64,000 nt of DNA from Cocos nucifera (GCA_006176705.1 QRFJ01003335.1:184503-248502); one strand, 5' to 3'. Positions 33,647 to 46,405 are shown, counted from the first letter of the stretch. A program made the numbers and translations. The notes: generated from the letters alone by a model not told the origin.

Positions 33647-35933
33647 TGAAGGGAAATCCTGATTTCCTGGTCCAGGTTCCTTCAGATCTGATCAGATCAA
33701 GAGATATATTTCAAAATTTTTTTTCTTAATCTTAATTAGATCTTGATATATGTTAGATCTGATTCTTATTATTTTAATAAAATAAAATTAAAAGATAAAT
33801 TAAATCAAATTTAATTTACCTGATTTGGGTAATCCTATTATCCTGTTGATGATCCTGTTTGCAGCGGAAGGTTCTGGATCTTAGCCACGCAAGCGCCTGG
33901 CCTCTACCGGTATCCACTCAGGTTGGATCTGGAGATCCTCTTCTTCTCTATCATGCCTCCAAAAATCAGATCTAGATCTGATCTGGAGGATCTTCAAAAC
34001 TCTTTTTGAAGATCAGCAGTCGTCCTTTGCAGCAGCGCAGCCTTCTTACTTTTGATCGCCTTTCTTTGATCTGAATTGCACCAACCAAGGTCCAAAACTC
34101 CTTTTGGACATGGAGAGCAAGGGGAGAAGGTGGTTTGGCATGGAGAGGGAGGGGAGAGGCAGCCTTGGGGCATGGAGAAACTATGATCTCATCATATCTC
34201 ATTAATCTGAGTTGGGTACAGGGTCTTATTTATAGACTAGCTGTGATCCAACTCCTCTTCTTCCCAACCAATCACAACCCTTTGTGAAATCAGATCTAAA
34301 TCTGATTGGTGGGAATAGAGTCCCCTGGATTCCTCCTTAGAGGGTGCCTAAGACCAGTCAAAGTTGGTTCTTAGAAGAACTCTAATTGGAATCCAAAAAG
34401 GAGATGGAGTCCTTGTCCAACAAGGACTCCTAGGCGCCTCCAACTTGGGCACACGCCTAAGGGTGGCGTGCGCCCTCTCCTTGCCAGGTTCTGGTAGGGG
34501 GACAGGCCCCCACCAGCTCTCCAATAGGTGCATGACATGTGGTCAAAAGTCAAAGTGTCAATGGTCAACATTTGACCAGTCAAAGGTAGACTTTTGACCA
34601 AAGTCAAAGAACAAGAAATGGCAGGTGACCAAAAATGGCAGGTAATGTCTTACAAAATAAGACAACCTTTTCTGACTTGGACAACCTCCAGTCAGACCAT
34701 ATGAAGGCCTCTGATTGAGCACAAACTCCTTTGGCTCAGTCAGGACAACTTATTTATGATAGTAAAAGAAGAACGTTAGGTTCAATCGAGTGCTAGCACG
34801 ATTTTCCTTGAACCTAATTGAATCTCATTCAGATCAATTGAACTAGATCAGTTCAATTGATGATCACCAGATTCAAACCCTTATTTGTGTGACCCAGTTA
34901 GGTTCAGTTCTGTATGGTAATGGGATATGTCATGATCTCTATCATCGACATCATCGAAACTCCTTTCGATGGATCAGAACTCTTCTGATTCGAACAGCTA
35001 GAATGATCGATCATCTAAATCATTCTAATTGCTCCCAAAATCCACCAGTGACACCTAGCAGTATATGGTGGCAACCCATCAGAGCTGAATGCGAACCTCT
35101 TGGTGCAGCTACCTGTGTGATTAAGTTCTTCTATCTTGAGCCCCGATCAGATTAGGGTTAAGGTGAACTCGTCAAACCCTAGTCTCTGTCATATGATGTA
35201 ATCATTCGATTCGAAGTCCAATGTGAAAATCTAAATAGAAACTCTTTCTATTATTTCACTCTGCCATGGCCATGGGCTTCTGGACTTGATTCTCATGATC
35301 ATCATAGGGCTGCTCCTCTACCACCGAGGTAGATAGATTCCATCTTGATGCAATCCAGTTCCTACAATGAACATGCTATAGCCAACATACACCTCAGGGT
35401 TCCATATGGCTAGGAGACCGAGTAATGGTGTAGTCAAACTATAACACCCTCAAGGTGAACTGCCGATGCACCTCAGGTCAAAGAACTAGACACACTACTG
35501 CAGCATCGAGTCAGTCATTGACGAGAAGGTAGACTTCCCTAATGACTACTCGAGGTGGTCACGCTCAGTGCCCTCGTTCTCTAACGAGTACCTATACTCT
35601 CGCTCCGGTGTCTCCACACCGTAGACTCAAGACTCATCTACTAAAGAAAAGCGATTGTACACCAACCTTCCGGATTAATCACCATCCTCGTGATGATCCT
35701 ATGGTCGAGAGTAATTTATGAGTTAACAATGATTATTCATGTCTTAAATTTTCAACTCTTGAAAATATGAATTATCATTACCATTAACTCAAAGGATGTA
35801 TCACAGACACTAAATACACATATGTGATAGAAAATAATCCATTTATTGCTTTTAGTTAAAATTATAATTTTGCCCCTAGAAGTGTATTACAAGTGTCAGC
35901 CAATTCTGGCTTCTAGGGCACATATATCTAACA
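33647..35933 (-). repeat. 5' LTR of copia B
   Basis: Pairs with 25717-27999. On the plus strand its left edge TGAAGGGAAATCC is two bases from the primer site and its right edge is ATATCTAACA. Small indels explain the 4-bp length difference. Confidence 0.92.
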
Positions 35934-36194
35934 TTAGACAAGAGTTGTCCAATCATCGATTGATCTATCATCAATAACTATTAGATAAGGTGGTGAGCCA
36001 ATCGATGGGACTGCACCACCCACAGAAATCAATGATCGTGAAGATTTTCGCAACTCTACCAAGAAAGTATAGGGATCCGAGAAAATAGTGGGAGCCAAAT
36101 TTATTTAAAAATGAAGTTCCTAAACAAATTAGTTGAGTCAAATTATGTCTAACTAGAAACTTTGACTCTCTATAGAAAAATGTCTGCATCGAAA
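35934..36194 (+). repeat. Right copy of 262-bp duplication flanking copia B
   Basis: Pairs with 25455-25716. Here the copia C leader runs on into the intact gag start of C (ATG at 36180). Confidence 0.92.
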
Positions 36195-37016
36195 CCCCTT
36201 GCCCGAATCCTAGATACCCACAAGTTGACCAGACCAATTTACAAGGATTGGCTAAAGAACTTCAAAAATATTTTGGGTTCGAAAAAGTTGACCTATGTAT
36301 TGGACCAGGACCTCCCCTTTATCAGCCCGTTCGACTGCTGATCAAAGAACATCTCATGAGAAGTGGTCTTATGATCATAACAAAGTAAGGTACCATATGT
36401 TGGCTTAATGTCAGATGAATTATAGCTCCAACATGAAAACATCAGGACTGTTTGCCAAACGTTGGTGCACTTGCAAGAGTTGTTCGATGAATAGAGTCAC
36501 GCAGCGCATTATCAAGTCTCGAAGAAACCTTTTAAGGTGCAAATGCATGATGGGCAGTTGATCCGAGATTATTGCTTGGCAAATGATCAAAGACCTAAAG
36601 AGCTTGAGAAGCTCAGAGTCTTGATGGACAAGGAACTATAGATTGATGTGATCCTGCAGTCCTTGATTGATTCGTATGGATAGTTCATTATGAACTTCCA
36701 TATGAATAAGCTCTAGTGCACCTTGGCTGAGTTAATAAATATGCTGCTTACTATTGAGCAAAATTTAAAGAGTTCAAAGGGCTTAGTTCTGGCTATGGAG
36801 CAAACTTCTTCTAAGAGAATGTCTTTTGGAAAGAAGAATAAGTCTACAAAGAAGCAGAAAATAGAAGGAGAAGAGAAGGACAAGCTGAAGAAGAAGGCCA
36901 CGAAGAAGAAAAAGTATTTCCACTATAACTTTGATAGCCATTGGAAGCGAAACTGCCTTATGTATCTTGCCAGCCTGAAGAACAAGCAAGAAGAAGGACC
37001 TTCTGAATGAATGCTC
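36180..37016 (+). pseudogene. Copia C gag
   Basis: Starts MSASKPLARILDTHKL at 36180, matching copia B gag. It runs through several frames with stops to an open tail at 36723-37010 (ELINMLLTIEQ, Lys-rich segment). The zinc knuckle near 36910-36960 has lost cysteines (KYFHYNFDSHWKRNC: the first two Cys are Tyr). The protease is nearly absent: the copy jumps from gag tail to integrase within ~100 bp, so a deletion removed it. Confidence 0.8.
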
Positions 37017-37870
37017 ATCATTGAGTCTATCGAGCAAAACATGAATGCCATAGGATCAAAATGTTCTAGAGATAGTGTTAATGAAAGGTACCTGTGGCAC
37101 CTTAGGCTAGGTCATATAGCTAAAGACATGTTTAATAAATTAGAGAAATCCGGACAAATGGATCTATTGACTTCTGAGTCATATTCAATTTGTGAATCAT
37201 GCCTTCAAGGCAAAATGACCAAGCTTCCTTTTGTGGGATATGGAAAGGGCCATAGACTTACTTGCCCTGGTACATATAGATGTTTGTGGCCCATTCGATG
37301 TGCCAGCCAGAGGCAATTATGACTACTTTATTATCTTTATCGATAATCTATCTCGATATGGGTATGTATACTTGATATGACACAAGTTTGAAGCCATTGA
37401 AAAGTTCAAGAAATTTAGACATGAAGTAGAAAACCAAATCAGAAAGCTCATTAAGATTCTTCGATCAGATCGACGAGGTAAATACCTTAGTCAAAAAATT
37501 TTAGACTATCTCAAGGATAATGGTATAGTCTCATAATGGACTTCACCTGGAATGCCTAAACTTAACAAGATTTTAGAACGAAAAAATCAGACCTTATTAG
37601 ATATGGTCTGATCCATGATGAGCTTCACAAATCTTCCTATGTTTCTTTAAGGACATAGTTTAATAGGGTTTCATCTAAAATCATTCCTGCCACTGCATAT
37701 AAGATATGGCATGGTAAGAAGCCAAGTCTGAGTTATCTCAGAATTGGGGTTGTCCGATGGCAGACAAGTTAGAGTCTAAGTCCCTTAGAGCTCGATTTAT
37801 TGGATATCCTAAAGAGTTAATAGAATATTACTTCTATCTTCTGGAATACCATAATGTGATTGTGGGTTGA
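37017..37870 (+). pseudogene. Copia C integrase
   Basis: The zinc-binding part has HLRLGHIAKDMFNKLEK and CESCLQGKMTKLPFVG (37088-37230). The core continues in broken frames through LRSDR-GKY (near 37458), a decayed NGVSERRN equivalent near 37560-37590, and GYPKELI (37800). Deletions remove part of the PYEIWHGKKPS neighbourhood. It is clearly non-functional. Confidence 0.75.
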
Positions 37871-38800
37871 CACACCATTTTTTTTAGAAAATAGTTTATT
37901 TAAGATGGTGAAATCGGAAGATAGATTAGATTCAAGAAGAAAGTCTCCAAAGAGCAAAGAGCCAAGGAACCTAAGGAACCCAGTTAGTCTGAGCCGATCC
38001 ATAATTCACTACCTCATCCACCTTATAGGTCAAATAAGATTTTCTGTCCTCCTAAAGGTACTTAGGTACTATTTCAGAGGATGTAAAAAAAATATTCCTC
38101 ATGGAAAATGGGTTCATGGTGATGATCCCAGAACTTATGATGAGGCGATATCAGATATCGACTTCGAGAATTGGTAAGAGGCAATGAAGTCAAAGATGAT
38201 GCACTCGAACTAAATCTGGATCTTGGTAGATCCACCTAAACGGTATAAATGAATCTTCAAGAGAAAGATATGTGTAGATGAGAATGTAGAGACATTCAAG
38301 GCTAGGCTAGTGGTGAAAGGATATTAAGTTACCTTCTCATCAGTGGCCATCCATCTGCACAATGCTTGCCATTGCAGTATATTTCAAATATGAAATATGG
38401 GAGAGGGATGTGATAATGGAGTTCATAATTGGATATCTTGAGGAAGATATTTATGGAACAATCATTTTGTTTTCACATCCAGTGATGGTGATCACAAAGG
38501 TCTGCAAGCTGCAAAGGTTCATCTATGGACTTAAGCAAGCATCTCAGAGTTAGAATGCTTGATGTAATCAAATCATTTGGTTTGATCAAGAACGATAAGA
38601 AATCAAGTATGTTCAAGAAGGTCGGTGGGAGTTTGGTTGTCTTCCTCATATTGTACATGGATGACATCCTCCTGACTGAGAATGATATTCCCATGCTGAC
38701 ATAGGTTAAAGTATAGTTATCTAAAAATTTTTTTATGATAGACCTAGGTACGGCATCCTTCATTTTTGTTTGTAAGGTCTATAGAGATAGGCTAAAGAGG
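37871..38800 (+). pseudogene. Copia C reverse transcriptase
   Basis: Recognisable pieces: GDDPRTYDEAISDIDFENW (38120-38177), RWIFKRKI-like (38250), FKARLVVKGY (38290), WERDVIMEFIIGYLEEDIYG (38400-38460), QRFIYGLKQASQS (about 38512) and YMDD at 38654-38665. The order is the same as in copia B. Frames are broken many times. Confidence 0.8.
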
Positions 38801-39130
38801 ATGCTGGGTCTTTCACATAGAGAAGGTGCTGAAGAGGTTCAGCATGGTGAACTCTAGGTCCAGGGGTATGCAGACTCAAACTTTATGTCTGACATAGATG
38901 ATCGAAAGTCGACATCTGAAAGTTTGTTCCTATGCAATGGTGGTATTGTAAGTTAGAAGATTTTCAAGAAGATGGTTTCACCTCATCCGTGATTACCTCG
39001 AGAAGGAACACATCGAGATTAAGAGAGTCAACTCCATAGACCATGTAGTTGACCCAATGATGAAGCCTTTTGGTCTGTAGAAGATCTAAGCCCAACTTGA
39101 GAAGATGGAACTTAGATTTTTAGTCAATTG
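38801..39130 (+). pseudogene. Copia C RNase H remnant
   Basis: After LGLSH at 38805 about 200 bp are missing relative to copia B. The RNase H piece then reads VQGYADSNFMSDIDDRKSTS (38865-38920). A second deletion joins the VSxKxFKK region to the tail HLIRDYLEKEHIEIKRVNSI near 38980. It ends beside the polypurine-type tract (39141-39151). Confidence 0.75.
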
Positions 39131-39151
39131 GCTTTAGGTCAAGTGGGAGTT

Positions 39152-41782
39152 TGTTAGATGTGTACCCTAAAAGCCAGATTGACTGACACTTGTTAAATAC
39201 TTTCTATAGGCATTTTTATAATTTTGACTTAAAATAAATTAAAGGATTACTTATTCTATCACATTGTATATAAAGTGTCTGTGATACATTCATTGAGTTA
39301 ATAGGTATGATAACACATATTCTCAAAAGTTGAGAATTTAAGGCATGTGTTATCATAACTAACTCATAATTGCTCTCGATCGTAGGATCATCATGAGGAT
39401 GGTGATTGATCTGAAAGATTAGTGTATAATCACTTTCTTAGGATAGATGACTCTTGAGTCTATGGTGTGGAGACACCAGAGTGAGAGTATAGGTACTCAT
39501 TAGAGAACGAGGGCACTGAGCGTGACCACCTCGAGCAGTCATAAGGGAGCCTACCTTCTAGTCGATGACTAGCTCGATGTTGCAGCATGTGTCTAGTTCT
39601 TTGATCTGAGGTGCATCAGTAGTTCACCTTAAGGGTATTATAGTTTGACTACACCATAACTTGATCTCCTAGCCATTCGGAACCCTAAGGTGTATGTTGG
39701 CTATAGCATGTTCATTGTAGGAATTGGATCACACCAAAATGGGATCTATCAACCTCGATAGAGGAGGAGTGGTCCTATGATGATCATGAGATCAAGTTCT
39801 AAAACCCATGGCCATGGTAGTGTGAAATAATAAAAAGGTGTTTCTATTAGGATTTCACATCAGACTCAAATCGAATGATTTATTCACAAGATGGGTGTTG
39901 GGTTTGATGAGTTTACTTTAATCCTAATCCCGTCGGAGCTCATGATAGAAGAATTCAATCACACAGGTAGCTGCACTGAGAGGTCGCTATTCAGTTTTGA
40001 TGGGTTGCCATCATATACTGCTAGGTGTCACTAATGGATTTTTGGATCAATTAAAATTATCTTGATGATCGACGATTTTGATTGGGTGAATCGAAAGAGT
40101 TCTAGTCCATCGAAAGGTGTTTCAATGATGTCGTTGATGGACATTATGACTAATCTCATTACCATATAGAACTAAACCTAACTCGATCACACAAATAAGG
40201 GTTTGGGTTTGGATATCATCAATTGAGCTAATCCAGTTCAATTAATTTGGATTAGATCAAATTAGGTTCAAGAAAATCGTGCTAGTACACGATTGAGCCT
40301 AACATTCTTCTTTTGTAGTCTTTCTGGATTATCTCAACTGAGTAAAATTAGATTTGGCTCATCCAAAAGCCTTATATGGGTTTGTCCTAGTTTGACTAAA
40401 ACTTGTCCAGATCAGAAAGGTCTTGTCCTAACCTAATCTAGGCTTGTCCTAATCCATCGAATGGAAAAAGGATAAGACCTGCTAATTTTTGGAATTATTT
40501 GGGTAAGGCTTATCCAAAAACTCTATAGGAATTTATCTTGATCTGACTGAATCTTGTCTTGGCCTGATCAAGACTTGCCTTAAATCTCATAATATGAGAA
40601 CAAGACAAGGGTTGCTTTTGCCAGATTAGGGCTTGTCCTGAAATCATGAGATGAAATTTGGACAAACTTCTCCCAAAAATTCTAGATGAATTTTTCTTGA
40701 TCTGACTGGACTGAGTCCTGGCCTGATCAAGGCTTATTCTAACATGGTTAGGACTTGACCTAATTTCATTGGATGGTACTTGAAAAATATTTGTCCAAAA
40801 TTTCATGAGATGGAAATAAGATAGGGATCAAATGTTGACCCAATATGCAGGAAAGAAGAGATATGGCATGCACCCCCTTGAATTTATTTAAGGGCGCACG
40901 TCCATATGTGATTTATGTGAGGAATAAGGGGCACACTCCCCATTTGGCCATGCGCCCCAAATGGATATGTATGGAGGTGTCCCATTCAAATCAAGTTTGA
41001 ATGGGTCAAAAGTTTGAATAGTTCAAACTCATAGGAGATAAGAGTTGTGCACCAACTTAATCTTATCCCAAATTGTTCCATGCCGTATAACTTTATTTTT
41101 GTGCGATAAAAATTTGAAAAAAAGGGTGTGTGGCATGGAGATCATGGGAGAGTCCTTCTGCTTATTGGCTTTGACTTGTTCAAAGTAACATGCAAAGGGA
41201 CTCTTGGTTTGGTCTATAAATAGGGCCCTATGCAAGCTGTTGTGCACAAAAAATTCTCTATGGTGAAGCCCTACCAAAATCACCATCTCCATGCCTACCT
41301 CATCTGATCCTCTCCCTCTTCTCCATGACTAAGAGTTGGGCAAAACCTACGAGTAAAGATCAAGTCCCATTGGCATGAAGATCAGCGAGAGACGATGGCG
41401 TTCCTGAGATGAATGCGCGTTGCCTTTGGAGTTCATTTTGAAGGCTCTACGAAAAGACATTAGATTTGATCTTTGAAGATCAGATTCAAAAAGAGAAGAC
41501 TTCTAGATCTAATCTGAGTGGATACCGATAGAGGTCGAGCACGTGCGTGGCTCAATCAGAACCTCGGATCAATCATCAGATCATCACAATGGATAATCGA
41601 TTTACCCGATCAGGTGATAACTGTTATCACTATTTTTACATTTATTTTACTTCTAAATTTTAGATCTAGATCTGAGAACTCTCAGATCTGATTAGAGCAT
41701 AAAAAAATTTTAAAAATATTTCACTACAAATCTGATCCGATCATATGCATCCTGCGGCAGGCAAAATTCAATTTTTCCTTTA
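39152..41782 (+). repeat. 3' LTR of copia C
   Basis: Starts TGTTAGATGTGTACCC and ends TTTCCTTTA at 41782, followed by the GCATG duplication. Shows many small deletions against 20851-23631. Confidence 0.87.
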
Positions 41783-41787
41783 GCATG

Positions 41788-42214
41788 GAGTCCGCACCGG
41801 TGATGCTGACCTCAGTAATGGGAGGAGCTTCGGCATCTGAGGCAACTTCGGTGGAGGTTGTAGGGATGACTGGAGCCACAAAGCTTGGGGCACCAACTTT
41901 TGCCCTTTTTGAGCTTTTGTTCGGGGCCTTTTCTTTCCTCTTCTAGGCATAGAGGCCCTTAGTGAGCATCCTTACAGCTTCAGTATCCATCTTTGCAACA
42001 AAAAAAAAAGTTACAATCAGCAAAAGTGCATCTACGATCTCATAATAGTTTGAAAAGTAAAAAGTATATTAACAAGGTCAAGAGGGCTCAAACCCAGGTT
42101 GATCAGTGTCTACTCTTTTAGAAGGTCGGGAAGGAGAGGAGCTCGATATGCCTTGAGTTTATTGAAAGAATTGAGGTTGACTCTATCTAAACTAGAAGCT
42201 CGGTGCATCGATTC
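41788..42214 (-). pseudogene. Antisense ORF of Tat element, middle segment
   Basis: Minus strand, between copia C and Tekay E. One piece begins MDTEAVRMLTKGLYA at ATG 41990-41988 and continues through a KRKEKAP--SSKRAKVGAP segment into an Ala/Thr/Pro-rich stretch (to 41788). An upstream piece (42190-42080) has a SRPSKRVDTDQPGFEPS-type segment. Between them lies an AT-rich stretch ending in an 11-T run and AAG, just before the ATG; it looks like an intron (about 42073-41991). The segment links 52609-53240 (N-terminal) to 18600-20845 (C-terminal). Confidence 0.65.
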
Positions 42215-44913
42215 TATAACATCCTGGATTTAAGAAATAGTGAATTAAAATATTTGTGTTAATGTATGTATGGTATAGTAATTTATTTATAGTACATTTG
42301 AGCATAAATTATTACTATCTTCCATTTCAAGTCCTAAAAATTTTCTATGTTTGGAAACAAGCACCTACAAGGAGGGCTATATAAAATATGTATTTTCTTG
42401 AAATAAACAATCCCGGTAATTGATCCTTAGATATTGGTGAGCTACAAAATGATTTTTAATGAAGTTTGGAGACCCTTTAATTGATTTGTTCCAAAGCAAG
42501 AAAGTTTTAAAAGTTTCGGGTTGGGAGAATTTGAACTAGAACCCAAATTTTGGTACTCTATTCTTAAGAATTTTGATTTTTCTGATATTTTTATTGAATC
42601 CAAATAGGAGGGTGTTCCTTATTTACATTTATGTTTTAAGGTTAATGGAGAGTAACATTAACTTAAAAAGAGTAATGAAAATAAGCTAAGTAGTGAGTAA
42701 AGCTATGAGCAAAAATAAGTTTTTGTTGAAACCCAGGGGAAGGGGTCGACACTTGTTTAGAAGGTGTCGACCTTGTCTCAGAAAAATAGAGAGGCTGTTT
42801 CAGAAAGATTTGTAGCGGTACACCTAGGCGTCAACACTTGCCTGATAAGGTGTCAACACTTTAGATGACCTAAGGGATGATCTAGGGGCTGACCTGTGTG
42901 TGGATGTCGACACATATTTTCAAAGGTGTCGACCCCAATCATGAAAAAACCTGGGAGTAGGTTTCAATCGACAACTTTTCAAGTAGAATTTGAAATAGTT
43001 GTTGTGGGTATTACGTGGCAAGTTTTAATATTAATAAATGGAAAAGAGAAGCAAGCCTCTAGCTGGCCTCTTGGGGATTTGACACCTAGCAAGTCTCTCC
43101 CTTAAATTATTCTTTCCCAAAGACTTAGCAACTGGTTCTTTTTGCTATGATTTTTGTTCTCCAGCGAATAACAGAAGGTCAAGAAAGAAAAGAGTTTAGG
43201 AAGAGGTGATTTCTCATTTAGAATTCAAGGAGAATTCAGCTTTGTAAAGGGGTACTTAGTGAAGAATTGATTTGAGGAAAGAGGAGTTCTTAATAATAAG
43301 GAAGAAAGAAGACTAGTTTGAGGGCAGAAGTGCATAAACCATTTGAGGTAAGAATTTTAACCCTTAAATTGCATTCAATTTTAACTTCGCGTTGATTTTT
43401 CATAGCCTTAGGGTTTTAGTGAATTGAATTATAAGTGGGAGTTGAATAGAAGGAAAAATTATTGTTGTCCATATTATGTTCTGAAATTCTTTTGATGTGT
43501 TTTAGCAAACAAATTGGGTTTATGTTTGGTAGAGTTAAAAAAAATTATAAAGAAGGAAAAATAGTAGAAATATTGGGATTTTGTTGAATAGATGTTGAGG
43601 TTTAACTGAATCCTAATCTAGGATAAGTAAAGTAGAATAAAGGTAAGAGCTTAAGATGGTTAAAGAACAAACATATCACAACAAAGCATGCACAATTATG
43701 TTCATATACCACATAATTTTATGTTAACAGTGTTCACCAACTTTTTAGGAGAAGAAGAGGGGTCAAAAAGTGCTTTGCATGAATCAAGCTCTAGAATGAT
43801 CTAGTAATCATCATTAGGTGAGTGGATTTCCTACTTAACTTTGGTATTCTTATTGAATTTGCTATAAAAATGTTTATCTTGAAACAACAGCTAGACTTTT
43901 ATGATTTTCAACTTATGTGTATGTATGTGCAAACTTGGAAAATAGGAATCTATATATATGCTTTGATTAAGACTTTGATTTGCGTAGCTCAAATTTTGTA
44001 ATAGCTCATGTGAATTGAAAAGCTATTCAATTTTCTTTTGAAACTTAGCCATGGCATTAGCATACCATACAACACAATTTAGCCGGCACCATAGTAGTAT
44101 CAGTGATTCAAATGCCCAGAAAGGCTCAATAGTTACTAAAAAGCCTGATGGGGCTATTTCAGCAGCATTCATACTACGTGTGGATTATCCATGGTAGTGG
44201 TGCGTTGGGGGTAATCGACAGTAGTTAGTAGCATTCTTTAAACATTGTTTACTTCAGTAAATGAAGAGTGTTTTATCATAGCTTAGTACATTTACTTTAG
44301 CTCAGCAAAGTTCTCTTTTAGCAAAATGATTTATTATGGCATTATTTTTGCTTAGCTTATACTATTTTAAAAGAAGGTGAATTATATATGCTCTATGTTA
44401 CGACGATATGTATTACAGCTTATCTTTTTCTATTTCCCCATTATTAAATGGATTATCTATTCACTGGGACTTAGGTCTCATTCCCACCTCTTTTTTCTAA
44501 ATGCTGGTTTGGAGCACTTTAGCCAACCTTAGAATTAAAGTAGCAGCATCCTTATCAGCATTCAAACTAGATAGGCCGGCCATGTGAGACTCTTAATCGG
44601 TGGATGTTTTGAGGATACTTTGTATATAGATGTTTTGAGGATATTTTGTATATATATATATAACTTGTAAGGAGCCTAAATGTAAAAGAGTATGTTTCAA
44701 TATGTAATGAGTATGGGTGTTGTATTATCAAAACAAAAGCTAGTTATGTATAGTTGTTTTTGAACTCAAGTGGAAGTAGTATGATTTGATGATTTAGACT
44801 TTAATGCTTGATGTTATACTTCAGCCTAGCTACAGCTTAGAAATCTCCTTATCCTTTAGATAAGGGTGGGGTGTGGCACCATCACCCATAGTTGGTTAGG
44901 GTGGAGTGTTACA
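42215..44913 (+). repeat. 5' LTR of Tekay element E
   Basis: 2699 bp. Contains three palindromic GGTCGACAC...GTGTCGACC units (42744-42934), a (TA)n run near 44650, and ends GTGTTACA, four bases before the primer site. Confidence 0.92.
42744..42934. repeat. Three palindromic GTCGACAC units in Tekay LTR
   Basis: 42744-42772 is a perfect 9-bp inverted repeat (GGTCGACAC / GTGTCGACC) around an 11-bp spacer. 42829-42860 and 42905-42934 are similar but worn. The 3' LTR has the same three at 50432-50460, about 50517-50548 and about 50592-50620. They may be paired transcription-factor sites or hairpins in the LTR promoter region. Confidence 0.85.
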
Positions 44914-45040
44914 TGTTTGGTATCAGAGCTAGGTTTATAGATTGTGTGGGTATAGGTATAGCATAATTATTTTAGCTGATCTTTTTAATTATATTTTGTA
45001 GGAAGATGGTACAGGCAAATCAAAAATTGGTGGAGAGCTA

Positions 45041-46405
45041 TTGGAGGAAGGTAGAGGCCAAAGGCAAGGCTCAAGTAGGGGTCGAGGTCAAGGCCGAGGT
45101 AGGTCAAGAAGAGATAATAAGGATGTCCAGCCTAATCGGGTATCATCTAGTGTTTCATCTTCTGCCCTAGAAATAAGGGTAGAGGCGGAGACTTTACAGA
45201 TGCATGAGCTTGTTCATGAGTCACTATCTATTACACCAGCATCAGCTCCTGCACCTCAAGCACGAGAACCCACTCCTAGATATCAGGAACTAGTAGGTGT
45301 GATTACTCAGGCTATTACCACTGTAGTAGTTTCTATCCTTGATTTTCAATCCTAAAACATGGATATAGAGAAAAGTTATGAGCAGACAAGGAAACTGGGA
45401 GCAATAGAATTTCATGGTACTACAGATCCGATATAAGCAAAGAATTGGATTCAAAAGATAGAAAGGATTTTTGCATTACTGAAAAGTACAGAGGAACAAA
45501 AATTTAATATTTCTACTTTTCTGTTAGAGGGTCAACTTAGCATTGGTGGAGATCTTATGCGAGTAAACAGTCACAGGATTCCACTAGTACTTGGAGTGAG
45601 TTTAGAAGAGAATTCTTCCAGTAGTATTATTCAATGGAATATAAGGATCAAAAAAGGAGGGAATTTCTTAAATGGACTCAAGGTAGGATGTCTGTGGTAG
45701 AATATAAAGCCAAGATTACAGAATTATCTTATTTTGCCCTAACCTTTGTAGCATATGAGAAAGAAAAGTGTAGACTATTTCAAGATGGGCTACAATTGGA
45801 AATTAAAGCAAAAACAAAAATGCAAGAATATGATAGTTTTGCTCAATTGATTCAAGGCACCATCAAGGCAGAGGAGATTGAAAAAGAATTCTATAGTGGA
45901 AGGCAGGAGAGAAGTAAAAGAAGTGCATAGAGTTTTTCAATTGGTTTAGGGGGTAGTCAGCCATCAAAGAGGATTGCTAGTTTTGGACAAACCAGTCAGA
46001 GTGTCAGAACATCAGTAGGGTCAGGCATAGATTCTTTTGCCTTTAGTAGCCTAGAGCAATGGAGAGCAGGATAGAAATTTGTGCCATAATCAGCAGAAAG
46101 TAGGGTAACTGGGAGAAGGGAGAATCAAGGTAGTTTTGATAAGGGGTCTAGTCTACTCATTACATCACCCCATCAGTTTCTTCAGTGTAATAATGGTGTG
46201 AAATTTCATGCTGGAGAGTGCAGAAAAAATGTAGGGGATGTTTCGAATGTGGACAAGAAGGACATCAGAGAAAGAATTATCCTAAACTTGCTCAAGTTAA
46301 GGATTTTCCATCAGGGTCAGATACTTCTCAAGGATTTTCGAATAGGGGTAGAAATTTTGGAGTAAATACTTCAGCTCAACAAAGAAGGATGAGTGCTAGT
46401 AGATA
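45041..46405 (+). pseudogene. Tekay E gag
   Basis: The head at 45041-45355 is Arg/Gly/Gln-rich (RGQGRGRSRR). The capsid core follows in broken frames (W-QKIERIFALLKST near 45445, then 45634-45930 with EFLKWTQGRMSVVEYKAKITELS). The zinc knuckle begins at 46239: CFECGQEGHQRKN followed by Tyr, where the fourth ligand should be Cys. Stops at 45437, 45623 and 45928 interrupt it. The start at 45041 is uncertain, since an ATG at 45006 in another frame lies closer to the usual position. Confidence 0.8.

Larger units (their letters stand above)
25717..35933 (-). mobile_element. Ty1/copia element B (minus strand), nested in copia C
   Basis: A full-length 10.2-kb element in reverse. Its 3' LTR is 25717-27999 and its 5' LTR 33647-35933. 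On the minus strand each LTR starts TGTTAGATATATGTGCCC and ends CCTTCA. The primer site TGGTATCAGAGC is at 33633-33644 (minus) and the polypurine tract AAGTGGGAGAT at 28000-28011. The two LTRs look about 98-99% identical, making B the youngest complete element here. It belongs to the same family as C and D. The flanking host duplication is ~262 bp (25455-25716 and 35934-36194), with no ordinary 5-bp repeat. The pol has a frame-breaking deletion in RNase H, so it is not autonomous now. Confidence 0.92.
20851..41782 (+). mobile_element. Ty1/copia element C (plus strand), split by copia B
   Basis: LTRs are 20851-23631 and 39152-41782, starting TGTTAGAT and ending TTTTTCCTTCA or TTTTTCCTTTA. The target duplication is a perfect GCATG (20846-20850 and 41783-41787). 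The primer site TAGTATCAGAGC is at 23634-23645, and a polypurine-type AAGTGGGAGTT precedes 39152. Coding order after the leader is gag, protease remnant, integrase, RT, RNase H, as in copia. It is interrupted at the first codons of gag by copia B (25717-35933). The LTRs are strongly diverged, with many indels, so C is much older than B. The sequence style is Tork/Angela-like, but I have not tested the lineage. Confidence 0.88.

Noticed and set aside
42896..43105. A 69-codon open frame in the Tekay 5' LTR
   Set aside because: Lies over the palindromic LTR units; not kept open in the 3' LTR.
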